Both the position numbers and the translations under genes were made by a program. Below, in pieces: positions 55,826 to 64,000 of a stretch of DNA of 64,000 nt (its first letter is position 1; the number at the start of each line of letters is the position of its first letter). The notes under the pieces were generated by a model. The model had not been told where the DNA came from and ran no database searches. It worked only from the letters and a program-made list of their open reading frames with translations. Origin of the DNA: Thalassotalea sp. G2M2-11 (lineage in GTDB: Bacteria; Pseudomonadota; Gammaproteobacteria; Enterobacterales; Alteromonadaceae); NCBI RefSeq assembly GCF_017168195.1, contig NZ_JADNYL010000001.1, positions 992,001-1,056,000 on the forward strand. Direction: 5' to 3'.

Positions 55826-57052
55826 ATGAAGCATCTTGTTTATGTATTATTGAGTGTTTGTATCATCTCCGCTGAGGTAACAGCAAACGATGGTTCTTTC
55901 TCCTTAGCCAGTAATTGTCCGCCAAGTTTTGAATTAACCGAGCAAGGTGTCTGTCGATTAGTGACTCAATATCAGTTTTATGACTCAGTGCAAAATAGAG
56001 GGGTTGGGGGAACACAAACCTCTTTACCTGCCCACCGCGACGGATTTACACCGGCTCAAATTGACTTAGGACGTTATTTATTTTTTGATCCCGCGTTATC
56101 AAAAGATGGCTCGATTTCTTGTGCTAGCTGCCATCAGCCAGACAAAGGCTTTAGTGATGGTTTAGATCGAAGTGTTGGCGTGACGGGGGAAAAAGTGGGG
56201 CGTTCTGCACCAACGCTTTGGAATGTTGCATTTCTTGATAAGTTTTTTTGGGACGTACGAGCATCATCTTTAGAAGAACAGGCGCAAGGTCCTTTGTTTG
56301 ATGAATTTGAGATGGGTAATAGCCCTGAACAGTTGCTAACCACACTACGAAATAACTTAGATTATGTTGATATGTTTGCTCAGGCATTCCCGACAAAACC
56401 ACAGATAGAGCTTACGTCGGTTTATCAAGCATTAGCTGCCTTTCAAACATCACTGATCTCATTAAATAGTCGATATGATAGGTATGCGCATGGTTACCAT
56501 AAAGCATTAAATAAAAGAGAAATTGCCGGCTTAAATGTCTTTCGATCCTTTGTTGCTCGTTGTGCAGAGTGTCATCAACCGCCATTGTTTACCAACAATC
56601 AAGTGGCGGTGATCGGTAGCCCGGAGCCTGAAGGTCGAGCACTAGATATTGGGGCTGAAAAAACCTTTAGTGCCCCTAAGTTACGGGGTGGCTTTAAAGT
56701 GCCCACCCTGAGAAATATCACTAAATCTGCACCGTATATGCATTCAGGTCGCTATGAAAAATTAATTGATGCGGTGAAGTTTTATAACGATGGTCGAGGA
56801 AACTCGGTACCCAAAGGGGAGAAGATGCAATTGCATTGGCATATTTCTGAACCCGATTTAACCGATGATGAGCTACAGTTAATTGTTGAATTTATGGGAA
56901 CGTTAACCGATGAAAGCTTAACGCCACAAGTGCCTGAGCGGGTGCCATCTGGTTTACCGCCGATCGATCAAAAGTATCAACAAAGAATTGAACAACAAAC
57001 ACTAACTAATACTAAAAATAACAATAAACTCAATGAGCAACGCGGAGAATAA
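55826..57052 (+). CDS. MauG/cytochrome c peroxidase-family di-heme enzyme
   Basis: A 408-residue secreted di-heme protein. The N-terminal heme site CASCHQPDKGFSDG and C-terminal CAECHQPPLFTN are typical of the bacterial CcpA/MauG superfamily. KVPTLRNITKSAPYMHSGRYEKL supplies the axial/active-site region. Members either reduce H2O2 or oxidise protein residues. The start of the next gene overlaps, or lies 2 bp from, its stop. The N-terminal 60 residues before the first heme are longer than in simple CcpA. Its target may be the neighbouring beta-helix protein or a small substrate. Confidence 0.9.
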   Translation: MKHLVYVLLSVCIISAEVTANDGSFSLASNCPPSFELTEQGVCRLVTQYQFYDSVQNRGVGGTQTSLPAHRDGFTPAQIDLGRYLFFDPALSKDGSISCASCHQPDKGFSDGLDRSVGVTGEKVGRSAPTLWNVAFLDKFFWDVRASSLEEQAQGPLFDEFEMGNSPEQLLTTLRNNLDYVDMFAQAFPTKPQIELTSVYQALAAFQTSLISLNSRYDRYAHGYHKALNKREIAGLNVFRSFVARCAECHQPPLFTNNQVAVIGSPEPEGRALDIGAEKTFSAPKLRGGFKVPTLRNITKSAPYMHSGRYEKLIDAVKFYNDGRGNSVPKGEKMQLHWHISEPDLTDDELQLIVEFMGTLTDESLTPQVPERVPSGLPPIDQKYQQRIEQQTLTNTKNNNKLNEQRGE

Positions 57053-57053
57053 T

Positions 57054-58598
57054 ATGAGTTCAGGAAAAATAGTAGCGGCACTACTCGTTGTCGGCGCTTT
57101 TGTCGGTGGCAGTTATTATGGTAGCCAACAAACCTCAGCACCGGTGATTACTAATAGTGCCGGTGGGGAAAGCTATAGCGGTGGCTATCAGCAATCATCG
57201 GATGCCCAAACAACAGCACAAGAAAATAATGCGACAAAGACGAAATACAATAGCATTGTGGCTGATCGTTCTATTGCAGGTGAAACTCATGTGGTCAATG
57301 ATGGTGAATCCATCATGGCGATGGTCGAAAAGGCTAAGCCTGGTGACATCATTCAAGTCATGCCGGGTACTTATCATGAAACCGTTTATATTGATAAAGA
57401 TAACATCAGTATTATCGGGGTGATTAAAGAAGGAAAGCGTGCGGTACTTGATGGTAAGAAACAGTTAAATGATGCTGTGTTGTATTCGGGTAATAACTTT
57501 ATCGTTGAGAATTTAGAAATTACTAACTACAAAGGCAATGCCATCATGGGGCAGGCGGGTAACAACTTTGAAATTCGTAATAACATCATTGTTGATACTG
57601 GCGTTTACGGCATATTTCCCCAACTGGGTAAAAATGGTGTGGTTGAATATAACGTGATTTCAGGCATCGAGGATGCAGCCATTTATGTCGGCATGAGTGA
57701 TAACATTCATGTTGCGTATAACGATGTATTTGACAGTGTTGCGGGTATTGAAATTGAAAATTCTCGTCATGCTATTGTTGAACATAATAATGTACACAAC
57801 AATACTGGCGGCATATTGGCATTTATTACTCCTGGCTTACCGATAAAAACGACTTATGATGTCATTATTCGCAATAATTTCGTTATTGGTAATAACCATA
57901 AAAACTTTGCTGCTCCAGGCTCTACAGTGGCCGGCATTCCCCCAGGTACAGGGATTTTAATTATGGCGGCTGATGATGTTGTGGTGGAAGATAATATTAT
58001 TAGCGATAATAAAACCGCAGGTATTTTGATCACAGATCACAATAATGCACCTAACACCACCATAGATCCTGAATCAGATCCTAAACCTGATCGAGTAATG
58101 CTGTTAAATAACCTTATGTACCGTAATGGCTATGACACGATAGACGAAGTGAAAGCGTTAATGTTGACTGAGTTTAAACAAGGCGAGCCTGATATCGTCC
58201 GTGTAGGGGCAACTGATGGTAGTTGTATTATTAATCGTCACCGTTACGTTTCGGTTGGTGTGAATAGCTGGAAAGAATGTAGCTTTACTAACACCGATGA
58301 TGTTGTTACTTACTTACTTGATAAGCCAGTTGCGCCACGTGTTATTGACCCATCAGAGCGTGGCAGTGTTGTCTATAATGGTATTTGTGCCGGTTGTCAC
58401 ACTTACACTGGGCGTATGATTGGTCCGCCAGTACAAATTATCCAGGCATTGTATATGGACAACCCTCAAGGTATTGCGGACTTTATTGCTAGTCCTACAA
58501 AGAAACGTGATGATTATCCAGAGATGCCACCACAAAATTACTTAGATGAAGAAACTCGTCTTGCCGTTGCTAAGTATATGTTGAAAGTTTCTCGCTAA
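57054..58598 (+). CDS. Right-handed beta-helix protein fused to cytochrome c
   Basis: A 514-residue protein; ATG 57054 has GGAG 6 bp before it (an upstream ATG at 57033 overlaps the previous gene). One N-terminal helix (KIVAALLVVGAFVGG) anchors it. Residues 70-330 are a right-handed parallel beta-helix of NosD/CASH type with N-rich ladders (NNFIVENLEITNYKG, DNIHVAYNDVFDSVAG, RHAIVEHNNVHNNTGG). A C-terminal single-heme domain follows (GICAGCHTYTG, heme Cys445/Cys448/His449; Met491 in PEMPP). Fusion of a carbohydrate-type beta-helix to cytochrome c is unusual. An oxidative or electron-coupled enzyme on a polymer is possible but unproven. Confidence 0.88.
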   Translation: MSSGKIVAALLVVGAFVGGSYYGSQQTSAPVITNSAGGESYSGGYQQSSDAQTTAQENNATKTKYNSIVADRSIAGETHVVNDGESIMAMVEKAKPGDIIQVMPGTYHETVYIDKDNISIIGVIKEGKRAVLDGKKQLNDAVLYSGNNFIVENLEITNYKGNAIMGQAGNNFEIRNNIIVDTGVYGIFPQLGKNGVVEYNVISGIEDAAIYVGMSDNIHVAYNDVFDSVAGIEIENSRHAIVEHNNVHNNTGGILAFITPGLPIKTTYDVIIRNNFVIGNNHKNFAAPGSTVAGIPPGTGILIMAADDVVVEDNIISDNKTAGILITDHNNAPNTTIDPESDPKPDRVMLLNNLMYRNGYDTIDEVKALMLTEFKQGEPDIVRVGATDGSCIINRHRYVSVGVNSWKECSFTNTDDVVTYLLDKPVAPRVIDPSERGSVVYNGICAGCHTYTGRMIGPPVQIIQALYMDNPQGIADFIASPTKKRDDYPEMPPQNYLDEETRLAVAKYMLKVSR

Positions 58599-58618
58599 AT
58601 AGCGTTGATAAGTAAACT

Positions 58619-58645
58619 AATGGGAGCAAATTGCTCCCATTTTTA
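58619..58645 (+). terminator. Terminator of the redox operon
   Basis: AATGGGAGCAA and TTGCTCCCATT stem, one-base loop, T-run. It lies between convergent genes. Confidence 0.85.
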
Positions 58646-58661
58646 TGTTTAAGGCTAACAT

Positions 58662-60095
58662 TTACACTGTTGTTAGTTTCCACTGTCCTTTACTAAAGAT
58701 CCGCCAGCCTATCAAAGCAAATACTAGCTGTGCTAGGGTGACTGATAAAAACACACCCGTTGGGCCCAAAGCTAACCATTTTGCTAAACCATAAGCGAGT
58801 GGTATTTGTATTAACCAATAACAGACAAAGTTAATTTTTGTTGGTGTCATGGTATCTCCCGCGCCATTAAATGCCTGCACTAGAATCATCCCTAACGCAA
58901 AAAAGCCATTGCCATAGCTAATATAACGTAAACAATCTACACCATAAGCCACGATTAAATCATTTGTGCTAAACAGACTGATAATGCCGTGAGGAATGGT
59001 AATAAAAATGATTGCAACCACCAATAAAAAGTAAATATTATACTTGGCGATACGCCATACAGATTGCTCTGCTCGGTCCGGCTGTTGGGCTCCTAAGTTT
59101 TGCCCGACCAGAGTAGCAACGGCATTGCTTAACCCCCACGCAGGTAAAATTGCGAACATAAAAATTCTGATAGCAATAGTGTATCCTGCAACGGCTTCAC
59201 TGCCGTAGGTTGAAATGATACGGATAAGCACAATCCAGCTCGCTGTCGCAATTAAAAACTGTACGACACCACCAAAAGAGAGTTTTACAATGCTCAAATA
59301 CACCGTAAGTTTAAATGCAAGGTGGTGCATTGCTATTTTAATGCGTCCGTTAATACCAAATAGGTAATTGAGCTGATAGAGTACACCAACTCCTCGGCCA
59401 ATTGTGGTGGCAACTGCGGCGCCTGTAAGCCCCATTTCAGGGAATGGACCTATGCCATAAATTAACAATGGATCAAGCACAATATTAATGCCATTAGCTA
59501 ACCACAATGCTCGCATGGCAACCGAAGCATCTCCTGCGCCTCTGAATACGGCATTCAGCAAAAATAGGTAAAGTATGGTGATAGAGCCTGTTAACATTAT
59601 GGTGGTATAGCTTTTACCTGCGTTGACTAATGCCTGCTCACCGCCCATTAAAATCAGAATATCTTCAGCAAAATTTAACCCGATAAAGCCAACAATCAAG
59701 GCGACTGTCATCCCTATCCATAGTGTTTGCCCCGCGACTACATTGGCTTGTTCAATGTTTTTCTCGCCATATCTTCTGGCAATTGTGGCGGTTACGGCCA
59801 TACTAAAACCAATTGCGATGGCGTATAGCAATGTTAAAACCGCTTCTGTTAAACCAACTACGGCAACGGCTTGTGCACCTAAACCTGAAACAAAAAAGAT
59901 GTCGGTAATGGCAAAAATCGATTCCATCAGCATTTCTAATACCATTGGAACTGCCAGTAAAAAAGCAGCAACACCAATAGAGCCTGAAGTTAAATCTCGA
60001 TGTTGTCCTTTTAACGCTAAAGCAAAGAGTTGCCTGAATGTTAGTTTCTGCTCAGCTACTGGCTGCGCAGGTTGAGTGTTTGGTTGTGTTGTCAA
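58662..60095 (-). CDS. MATE-family multidrug/toxin exporter
   Basis: A 477-residue, 12-helix MATE exporter (NorM/DinF type) that expels cationic compounds against Na+ or H+. A TTG at 60095 with AAAGG upstream is the likely start; the frame extends to 60119. Helical repeats such as SIGVAAFLLAVPMVLEMLMES and GLGAQAVAVVGLTEAVLTLLY, with the duplicated half near QNLGAQQPDRAEQ, fit the family. No dedicated regulator is adjacent. A small ORF lies 180 bp upstream on the same strand. Confidence 0.92.
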   Translation of the reverse strand: MTTQPNTQPAQPVAEQKLTFRQLFALALKGQHRDLTSGSIGVAAFLLAVPMVLEMLMESIFAITDIFFVSGLGAQAVAVVGLTEAVLTLLYAIAIGFSMAVTATIARRYGEKNIEQANVVAGQTLWIGMTVALIVGFIGLNFAEDILILMGGEQALVNAGKSYTTIMLTGSITILYLFLLNAVFRGAGDASVAMRALWLANGINIVLDPLLIYGIGPFPEMGLTGAAVATTIGRGVGVLYQLNYLFGINGRIKIAMHHLAFKLTVYLSIVKLSFGGVVQFLIATASWIVLIRIISTYGSEAVAGYTIAIRIFMFAILPAWGLSNAVATLVGQNLGAQQPDRAEQSVWRIAKYNIYFLLVVAIIFITIPHGIISLFSTNDLIVAYGVDCLRYISYGNGFFALGMILVQAFNGAGDTMTPTKINFVCYWLIQIPLAYGLAKWLALGPTGVFLSVTLAQLVFALIGWRIFSKGQWKLTTV

Positions 60096-60276
60096 AATGA
60101 GGTACCTTTTAGAGAACAAGTTCAGTAAAAAACTTGATCGATAAATCTCAACTCCACTTAGTGGAATTATGGCAATGTTATCTTGAACGGCTAGTAAGGG
60201 GAGGATTAATTGTTAAGGACAGCGGAAGTTATATAAAAACAATTAATACAGGAGCTGCTTAGTATGGATGCTTTTT

Positions 60277-60342
60277 TTAAGCGCCAGCCCAGTACGTAGC
60301 AAAATCGATGATAACGGTCATTGTCAGAGTTGAATTGTTCAT
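60277..60342 (-). CDS. Possible 21-residue small ORF upstream of the MATE gene
   Basis: An ATG-initiated 21-codon frame (MNNSTLTMTVIIDFATYWAG plus A) has a well-placed ribosome site GAGGAAG 7 nt before the ATG and ends at TAA by an A/T-rich stretch. It could be a leader peptide or a short membrane-type peptide. I do not recognise it and composition alone cannot prove it is translated. The rest of the 437-bp gap before the kinase gene shows no other gene; a CTGAG/CTCAG hairpin lies at 60371-60391. Confidence 0.35.
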   Translation of the reverse strand: MNNSTLTMTVIIDFATYWAGA

Positions 60343-60556
60343 TGTCTCGCTTCCTCACGAAATGTAAAACTGAGCATGCTAATATCTCAGTGAGTGAAAT
60401 AATTGTCAATAACTTAAAATAATAAAGCAATTTTGTTTTGAAAATTCAAAATAATAGCATTTTCTGTTAACAGTTTGTTATAGCGCAATAGTATTTATTG
60501 ACAACCATCAGATTGACTATTTTAATTAGGGTATTGCATCTTTAGGGAAAAAATAA

Positions 60557-62134
60557 ATGAATACAACGGCCTCGTTTAACAATAAATTAAGTCGACGCGT
60601 ATTGATTTATATTTTACTCTGTAGCTCTATTCTTTCTATCGCTTCTACTGTTATTCAAGTTTATATTGCTTTTGAAAAAGATCTAACTCGGCTCGATCAG
60701 CGCTTTGATAATATTGAATCGAGTTATATTCAATCGATCTCGACAAGTTTATGGGATTTTAATGAGCCTTTAGTACAGCAGCAGATCCAAGGGATCGCCA
60801 AATTACCCGATATTCGTTTTGTTAAAATTACCACCAGTTTTGACAAAGTGTATCAACATGGCGATGAAAATGTTGTTGCTACGAAGGTGGTAGATTACCC
60901 CATTTTCTATGGTGATAATGATATCGGCAGCATTCATATTGCTGCTGATTATTCGGATATTTATCAAAGCTTGTGGGAGCAAACCGGTTATATTATTACT
61001 TCTGAGTTTATTAAAACCTTTATTGTTGCGTTGTTTATCATGTTTATTGTGCATTGGGTCATCACGCGGCATATTTATCACATCACCGACTATTCACAGA
61101 ATGTTAGAACAGAGAATCTCAATGAACCGTTAGTGCTTAGTGAACGAAGTAAGCGAAAAGATGAATTAGATGATCTAGCCGATGCGATCAATAAAATGCG
61201 TTTAGCATTGAAGAATGACATTGTTAAGTTAGAAGAAGCTGAAAATGCGTTGATCAACTTAAATGGTGAATTAGAAATTAAAGTTTATGATCGCACCGCC
61301 AAGCTTGCTGCCAGCAATCAACAGTTACAACAATCGCTTGATGATTTAACGTTAGCAAAAGATCAATTAGTTCAGTCGGAGAAAATGGCGTCGTTGGGAC
61401 AGTTAGTGGCGGGGGTTGCTCATGAAGTTAATACACCTTTAGGCATTTGTGTTACTTCTATCACAGCGTTGAAAGAAAAAGTCATAGATTTGAACCGAGC
61501 GGTTGAAAATGAAAACCTCACTAAATCTAAACTCACATCAACTTTGGCTCTGTTGGTAGAATATCAGGAAATTATTGAACGCAGTTTAAATAAAGCGGTA
61601 GAACTGATCCGAGGGTTTAAATCGGTGGCTGTGGAGCAACATACAGATCCAGAGCTCAATATTAATCTGGCACGACATGTAAATGATGTGGTCAATACGG
61701 TTAAAACCTTATTTAAGCGAAAAGATTACAAGATTAATATTTCTGTGGATAAAGATTTTAACTTAGTAACATACCCAAGTGCATGGAACCAAATTTTGAC
61801 TAATTTTATGACCAATTCCCATGTTCATGGTTTTGAAGGACGAGATAAAGGTGAGATCAATATTCGCTTTACAGAAAGCGAAGGTTACTTAACATTGCTA
61901 TACAGCGATAATGGTCGAGGGTTAAGTGATGAAGTGAAAAACCGGATCTTTGATCCTTTTGTCACTACCAAGCGAGGACAGGGGGGATCTGGTTTAGGAA
62001 TGAATATCGTTTATAATTTAGTGACAGCTAAATTAAACGGCACCATAAAGTCTCTTGATACCGATACTGGCTGTAGCTTCCAAGTTAAAGTGCCCATAGT
62101 GCAGTCTGAAAAGCCTTGTGAGTTGCCAGAATAG
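60557..62134 (+). CDS. Orphan sensor histidine kinase
   Basis: A 525-residue kinase with a membrane helix (12-33), a periplasmic sensor of about 130 residues, a second helix (FIKTFIVALFIMFIVHWV) and a HAMP segment. A coiled coil, an H-box GVAHEVNTPLGICVTSI and an ATPase domain with NQILTNFMTNSHVHG, DNGRGLSDE and GSGLGMNIVYNL follow. It resembles the large periplasmic-sensor kinases of Alteromonadales. No response regulator lies next to it, so it is an orphan or phosphorylates a distant partner. Confidence 0.9.
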   Translation: MNTTASFNNKLSRRVLIYILLCSSILSIASTVIQVYIAFEKDLTRLDQRFDNIESSYIQSISTSLWDFNEPLVQQQIQGIAKLPDIRFVKITTSFDKVYQHGDENVVATKVVDYPIFYGDNDIGSIHIAADYSDIYQSLWEQTGYIITSEFIKTFIVALFIMFIVHWVITRHIYHITDYSQNVRTENLNEPLVLSERSKRKDELDDLADAINKMRLALKNDIVKLEEAENALINLNGELEIKVYDRTAKLAASNQQLQQSLDDLTLAKDQLVQSEKMASLGQLVAGVAHEVNTPLGICVTSITALKEKVIDLNRAVENENLTKSKLTSTLALLVEYQEIIERSLNKAVELIRGFKSVAVEQHTDPELNINLARHVNDVVNTVKTLFKRKDYKINISVDKDFNLVTYPSAWNQILTNFMTNSHVHGFEGRDKGEINIRFTESEGYLTLLYSDNGRGLSDEVKNRIFDPFVTTKRGQGGSGLGMNIVYNLVTAKLNGTIKSLDTDTGCSFQVKVPIVQSEKPCELPE

Positions 62135-62168
62135 CACCATCACTAGTTTGTTAATTAATATGAATATC

Positions 62169-62206
62169 GATAAGCCACGTTAAAGCTAGAATGTGGCTTA
62201 TCTTTT
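62169..62206. terminator. Bidirectional terminator
   Basis: GATAAGCCAC and GTGGCTTATC form a 10-bp stem followed by T's, between the convergent kinase and CBS genes. Confidence 0.85.
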
Positions 62207-62218
62207 GCTGTTCATGTC

Positions 62219-62617
62219 TTATTCAATTATTTGAGAGAGCACCATATCGGTATAATCTACCATGCCAATGATTTGATGGTTATCCATCACTGGTGCGGTA
62301 TGTAAGCCAAAACGTTCGAATAACCTTGCACAATATCGTACATCCATATTGGAGGGTACTGTAATCACCGGCTTGGCCATGATTTCGTAAAGGTTTACTC
62401 GTTCTGGAGAGCGATTTTGGGCAATCACTTGTTTAGCTATGTCGGCTAACATTACAATGCCGTATTCATCATGTTCGTCGCGTTTATTAATGATTAATGC
62501 TTTAACTTTATGCTTTTTTGCAAGCTTTATCCCTTCTAAAACGGTGAGCATACCATCAGCAAATTGATAGCAATTGTTTGTCATTGCATCTTTTACTTGA
62601 ATTAATTTATGGCTCAT
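62219..62617 (-). CDS. CBS-domain protein
   Basis: A 132-residue protein made of two CBS motifs (VKDAMTNNCYQF... and IMAKPVITVPSNMDVRYCARLFE...HTAPVMDNHQIIGMVDYTDMV), a Bateman module that usually binds adenine nucleotides. Its ATG overlaps the stop of the PII-like gene by 4 bp, so both are translationally coupled. It is likely a regulatory subunit of the DUF1538 transport system upstream. Confidence 0.92.
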   Translation of the reverse strand: MSHKLIQVKDAMTNNCYQFADGMLTVLEGIKLAKKHKVKALIINKRDEHDEYGIVMLADIAKQVIAQNRSPERVNLYEIMAKPVITVPSNMDVRYCARLFERFGLHTAPVMDNHQIIGMVDYTDMVLSQIIE

Positions 62618-62964
62618 AACTCTTCCTCAACTTTACCTTTTAATCTATCAACTTGGTGGGCAACACCCACTGCGTCTTCCACATCAATTTGAATAGCAAT
62701 TCCTTTACCCGGCTCATCATCAAAATCGGCTACTTTCGCAATACGCTCCAATACTTTTCTTGATAAATGCTTCTCAACGACAAAGAGTAAGACATCTCTT
62801 TGTGTTTCAAGTTGCATACCAAAGAATGTTCGTTGGCGTTTGATCCCTTCGCCCCGTGCATTATTGATGATAGTGGCACCCGTTGCACCAGCTCTTCTGG
62901 CTTCTTTCATAACCGCTTCTGTTACATTGTCATCAACAAAAGCAATGAGTAATTTAAATTGCAT
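62614..62964 (-). CDS. PII-family signal protein
   Basis: A 116-residue PII-like protein (KLLIAFVDDNVTEAVMKEARRAGATGATIINNARGEG, the GlnB-type fold with a T-loop lacking the canonical uridylylated Tyr context). The middle RTFFGMQLETQRDVLLFVVEK replaces the usual loop. It belongs to non-canonical PII proteins found in transporter operons, and probably binds nucleotide and gates the DUF1538 proteins. It stands between DUF1538 and CBS genes in one operon. Confidence 0.88.
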   Translation of the reverse strand: MQFKLLIAFVDDNVTEAVMKEARRAGATGATIINNARGEGIKRQRTFFGMQLETQRDVLLFVVEKHLSRKVLERIAKVADFDDEPGKGIAIQIDVEDAVGVAHQVDRLKGKVEEEL

Positions 62965-62969
62965 ATTGT

Positions 62970-63749
62970 TTACCTTTTTTTGTATTTACGATGTTCGGTT
63001 TTAGTTTGGGTTATTTGAGCATACGCCATAACGGCAATTATCGGAAATAGGCTAGCAAATGCGATCAAACCAAAACCGTCAATTAATGGGCTTCTGCCTT
63101 CAATGGTACTGGCTAGCCCTAATCCTAATGCAGCAACAAGTGGTACTGTTACTGTTGATGTTGTGACGCCCCCTGAGTCATAAGCAAGAGGAACAATAAG
63201 CTTGGGACAAAACATGGTTTGGATAACGACCACCACATAGCCGGCAATGATGTAGTAATGAATTGGGTGGCCTGCCACAATGCGAAAGCTTCCTACCGAA
63301 ATACCAATTGCGACCCCTATTGCAACAGAGATCCTTAAGTTGTTCGCATGAATTGCTCCACCTGAGACTTCTTCAGCTTTTAATGCAACGGCAATAAGTG
63401 ACGGTTCGGCAATTGTGGTGCTAAAGCCTATGGCGGCGGCAAAAATATAAACCCAAGTATAATCAGTCCAATTAATGGCCGCTGATGTTGATTGTTCTGA
63501 TAAAATAAAGCTTGGATCTGTTAATTGTTGCGCCATCATTTTCCCTAAAGGAAACAATGCTTTTTCTAGACCTAGTAAGAATAGTGCTAAACCGATCAAC
63601 ACATAAAGAAAACCAAATCCCACCTGTTTAACTTTGGGAATTGGCTTACGGATGACGACTAGTTGAAACACCAACAAGATGGATATTATCGGGAGGACAT
63701 CAGTGACGGTTGCTTTTAATGTAGCGAAAAATTCGAGTAATAAATTCAT
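62970..63749 (-). CDS. DUF1538 membrane protein, second gene
   Basis: A 259-residue integral membrane protein; ATG 63749 has GGAGG upstream. Hydrophobic helices alternate with the signature [16 protein letters not shown] and [19 protein letters not shown], conserved in DUF1538. This Ser/Gly/Thr-rich loop suggests an ion or small-solute pathway (inference). It is paired with a second, similar gene upstream, 1 bp from its stop, so the transporter is probably a heterodimer of two DUF1538 subunits. Confidence 0.9.
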   Translation of the reverse strand: MNLLLEFFATLKATVTDVLPIISILLVFQLVVIRKPIPKVKQVGFGFLYVLIGLALFLLGLEKALFPLGKMMAQQLTDPSFILSEQSTSAAINWTDYTWVYIFAAAIGFSTTIAEPSLIAVALKAEEVSGGAIHANNLRISVAIGVAIGISVGSFRIVAGHPIHYYIIAGYVVVVIQTMFCPKLIVPLAYDSGGVTTSTVTVPLVAALGLGLASTIEGRSPLIDGFGLIAFASLFPIIAVMAYAQITQTKTEHRKYKKR

Positions 63750-63750
63750 A

Positions 63751-64000
63751 TCAGCCTCCGATCGCCATACCATAAGCCATGACAAATATCATCGGAGTAA
63801 GTGAAGCGAAGGCAATTAAGCCAAAACCATCGATCATCGGGTTTCTCCCTTTGATGGAAGACGCTAATCCTACACCTAGTGCTGTCACTAAAGGGACAGT
63901 AATCGTTGAGGTGGTTACTCCACCAGAATCATAAGCGATACCAATGATCCATTTAGGGGCTAAGGCGGTCATTAATACTACCATGGCATAGCCACCCATT
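63751..64000 (-). CDS. DUF1538 membrane protein, first gene (partial)
   Basis: The last 82 or more residues of another DUF1538 protein; its N-terminal part is beyond the right edge. It shares the block [20 protein letters not shown], then [19 protein letters not shown], with the downstream gene, indicating a duplication. It ends 1 bp before the second DUF1538 gene. It belongs to the same operon as the PII-like and CBS genes. Confidence 0.85.
   Translation of the reverse strand, partial: MGGYAMVVLMTALAPKWIIGIAYDSGGVTTSTITVPLVTALGVGLASSIKGRNPMIDGFGLIAFASLTPMIFVMAYGMAIGG

Noticed and set aside
60206..60430. A 74-codon frame on the minus strand upstream of the MATE gene
   Set aside because: Its composition is unconvincing and it overlaps the better-supported 21-codon frame that has a proper ribosome site.

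Overview
The window looks like chromosome of a marine gammaproteobacterium of the order Alteromonadales, probably Colwelliaceae (Colwellia/Thalassotalea-like). This rests on low GC, the conserved block smpB-ratA-rnfH-bamE-recN-nadK-grpE-dnaK-dnaJ, the trmB-yggL / mutY-yggX neighbourhood, an Mtr-type cytochrome cluster and several TonB-dependent receptors. The genus is inference; no rRNA is present.

Layout. 1-2127: the end of a probable genomic island, with a calcium-binding excalibur fragment and a tyrosine integrase that starts next to the 3' end of ssrA (tmRNA, 2128-2479). 2557-12425: core genes for trans-translation (ssrA, smpB), RatA/RnfH, outer-membrane assembly (bamE), SOS repair (recN with two abutting LexA-like boxes), nadK, and the chaperones grpE, dnaK and dnaJ, the first two with sigma-32 promoters. 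A periplasmic solute-binding protein sits between recN and nadK, and a 50-bp tandem repeat lies between dnaK and dnaJ. 12518-17638: glutathione peroxidase, a 317-bp MITE-like element, and a three-gene envelope operon (lytic transglycosylase-like protein with SH3b domains, unknown anchored protein, GHL10 hydrolase-like protein). 17720-22129: AraC regulator, esterase and TonB-dependent receptor, all on one strand. 22200-26670: accessory segment with a broken integrase, a DnaQ-like/FRG fusion whose exonuclease active site is degenerate, an HNH nuclease and a TonB-C protein. Two 51-bp copies of a tRNA-Thr end plus terminator bracket the last gene.

26664-46706: two tRNA genes (Thr, Phe) with a tRNA-like relic in their leader, then yggX, mutY, yggL and trmB. 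In Escherichia coli these four genes form one compact divergent block. Here it is opened by two cargo segments: (a) a formyltransferase and an ABC efflux operon with its own sigma-54 two-component system, a sigma-54 promoter and a perfect operator-like palindrome; (b) an MtrC/OmcA-MtrA-MtrB extracellular electron-transfer cluster with an FNR-like site upstream. 46714-50787: a DUF2489 protein, an NMT1-GGDEF diguanylate cyclase, and the alkylation-repair genes ogt and ada-alkA.

51149-58598: a TonB-dependent receptor, a membrane-bound AraC regulator, a tandem-heme cytochrome c, a MauG-like di-heme peroxidase and a beta-helix/cytochrome c fusion. Two nearly identical promoter modules (CGTCAG-type direct repeats 21 bp apart, then TATAGT) precede the receptor gene and the cytochrome operon, so the five genes probably form one regulon. 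58662-64000: a MATE exporter with a possible 21-residue upstream ORF, an orphan histidine kinase, and an operon of two DUF1538 membrane proteins, a PII-like protein and a CBS-domain protein that runs off the right edge.

The best candidates for something undescribed are the DnaQ-like/FRG fusion beside the HNH nuclease, and the AraC-controlled receptor/cytochrome/beta-helix regulon.
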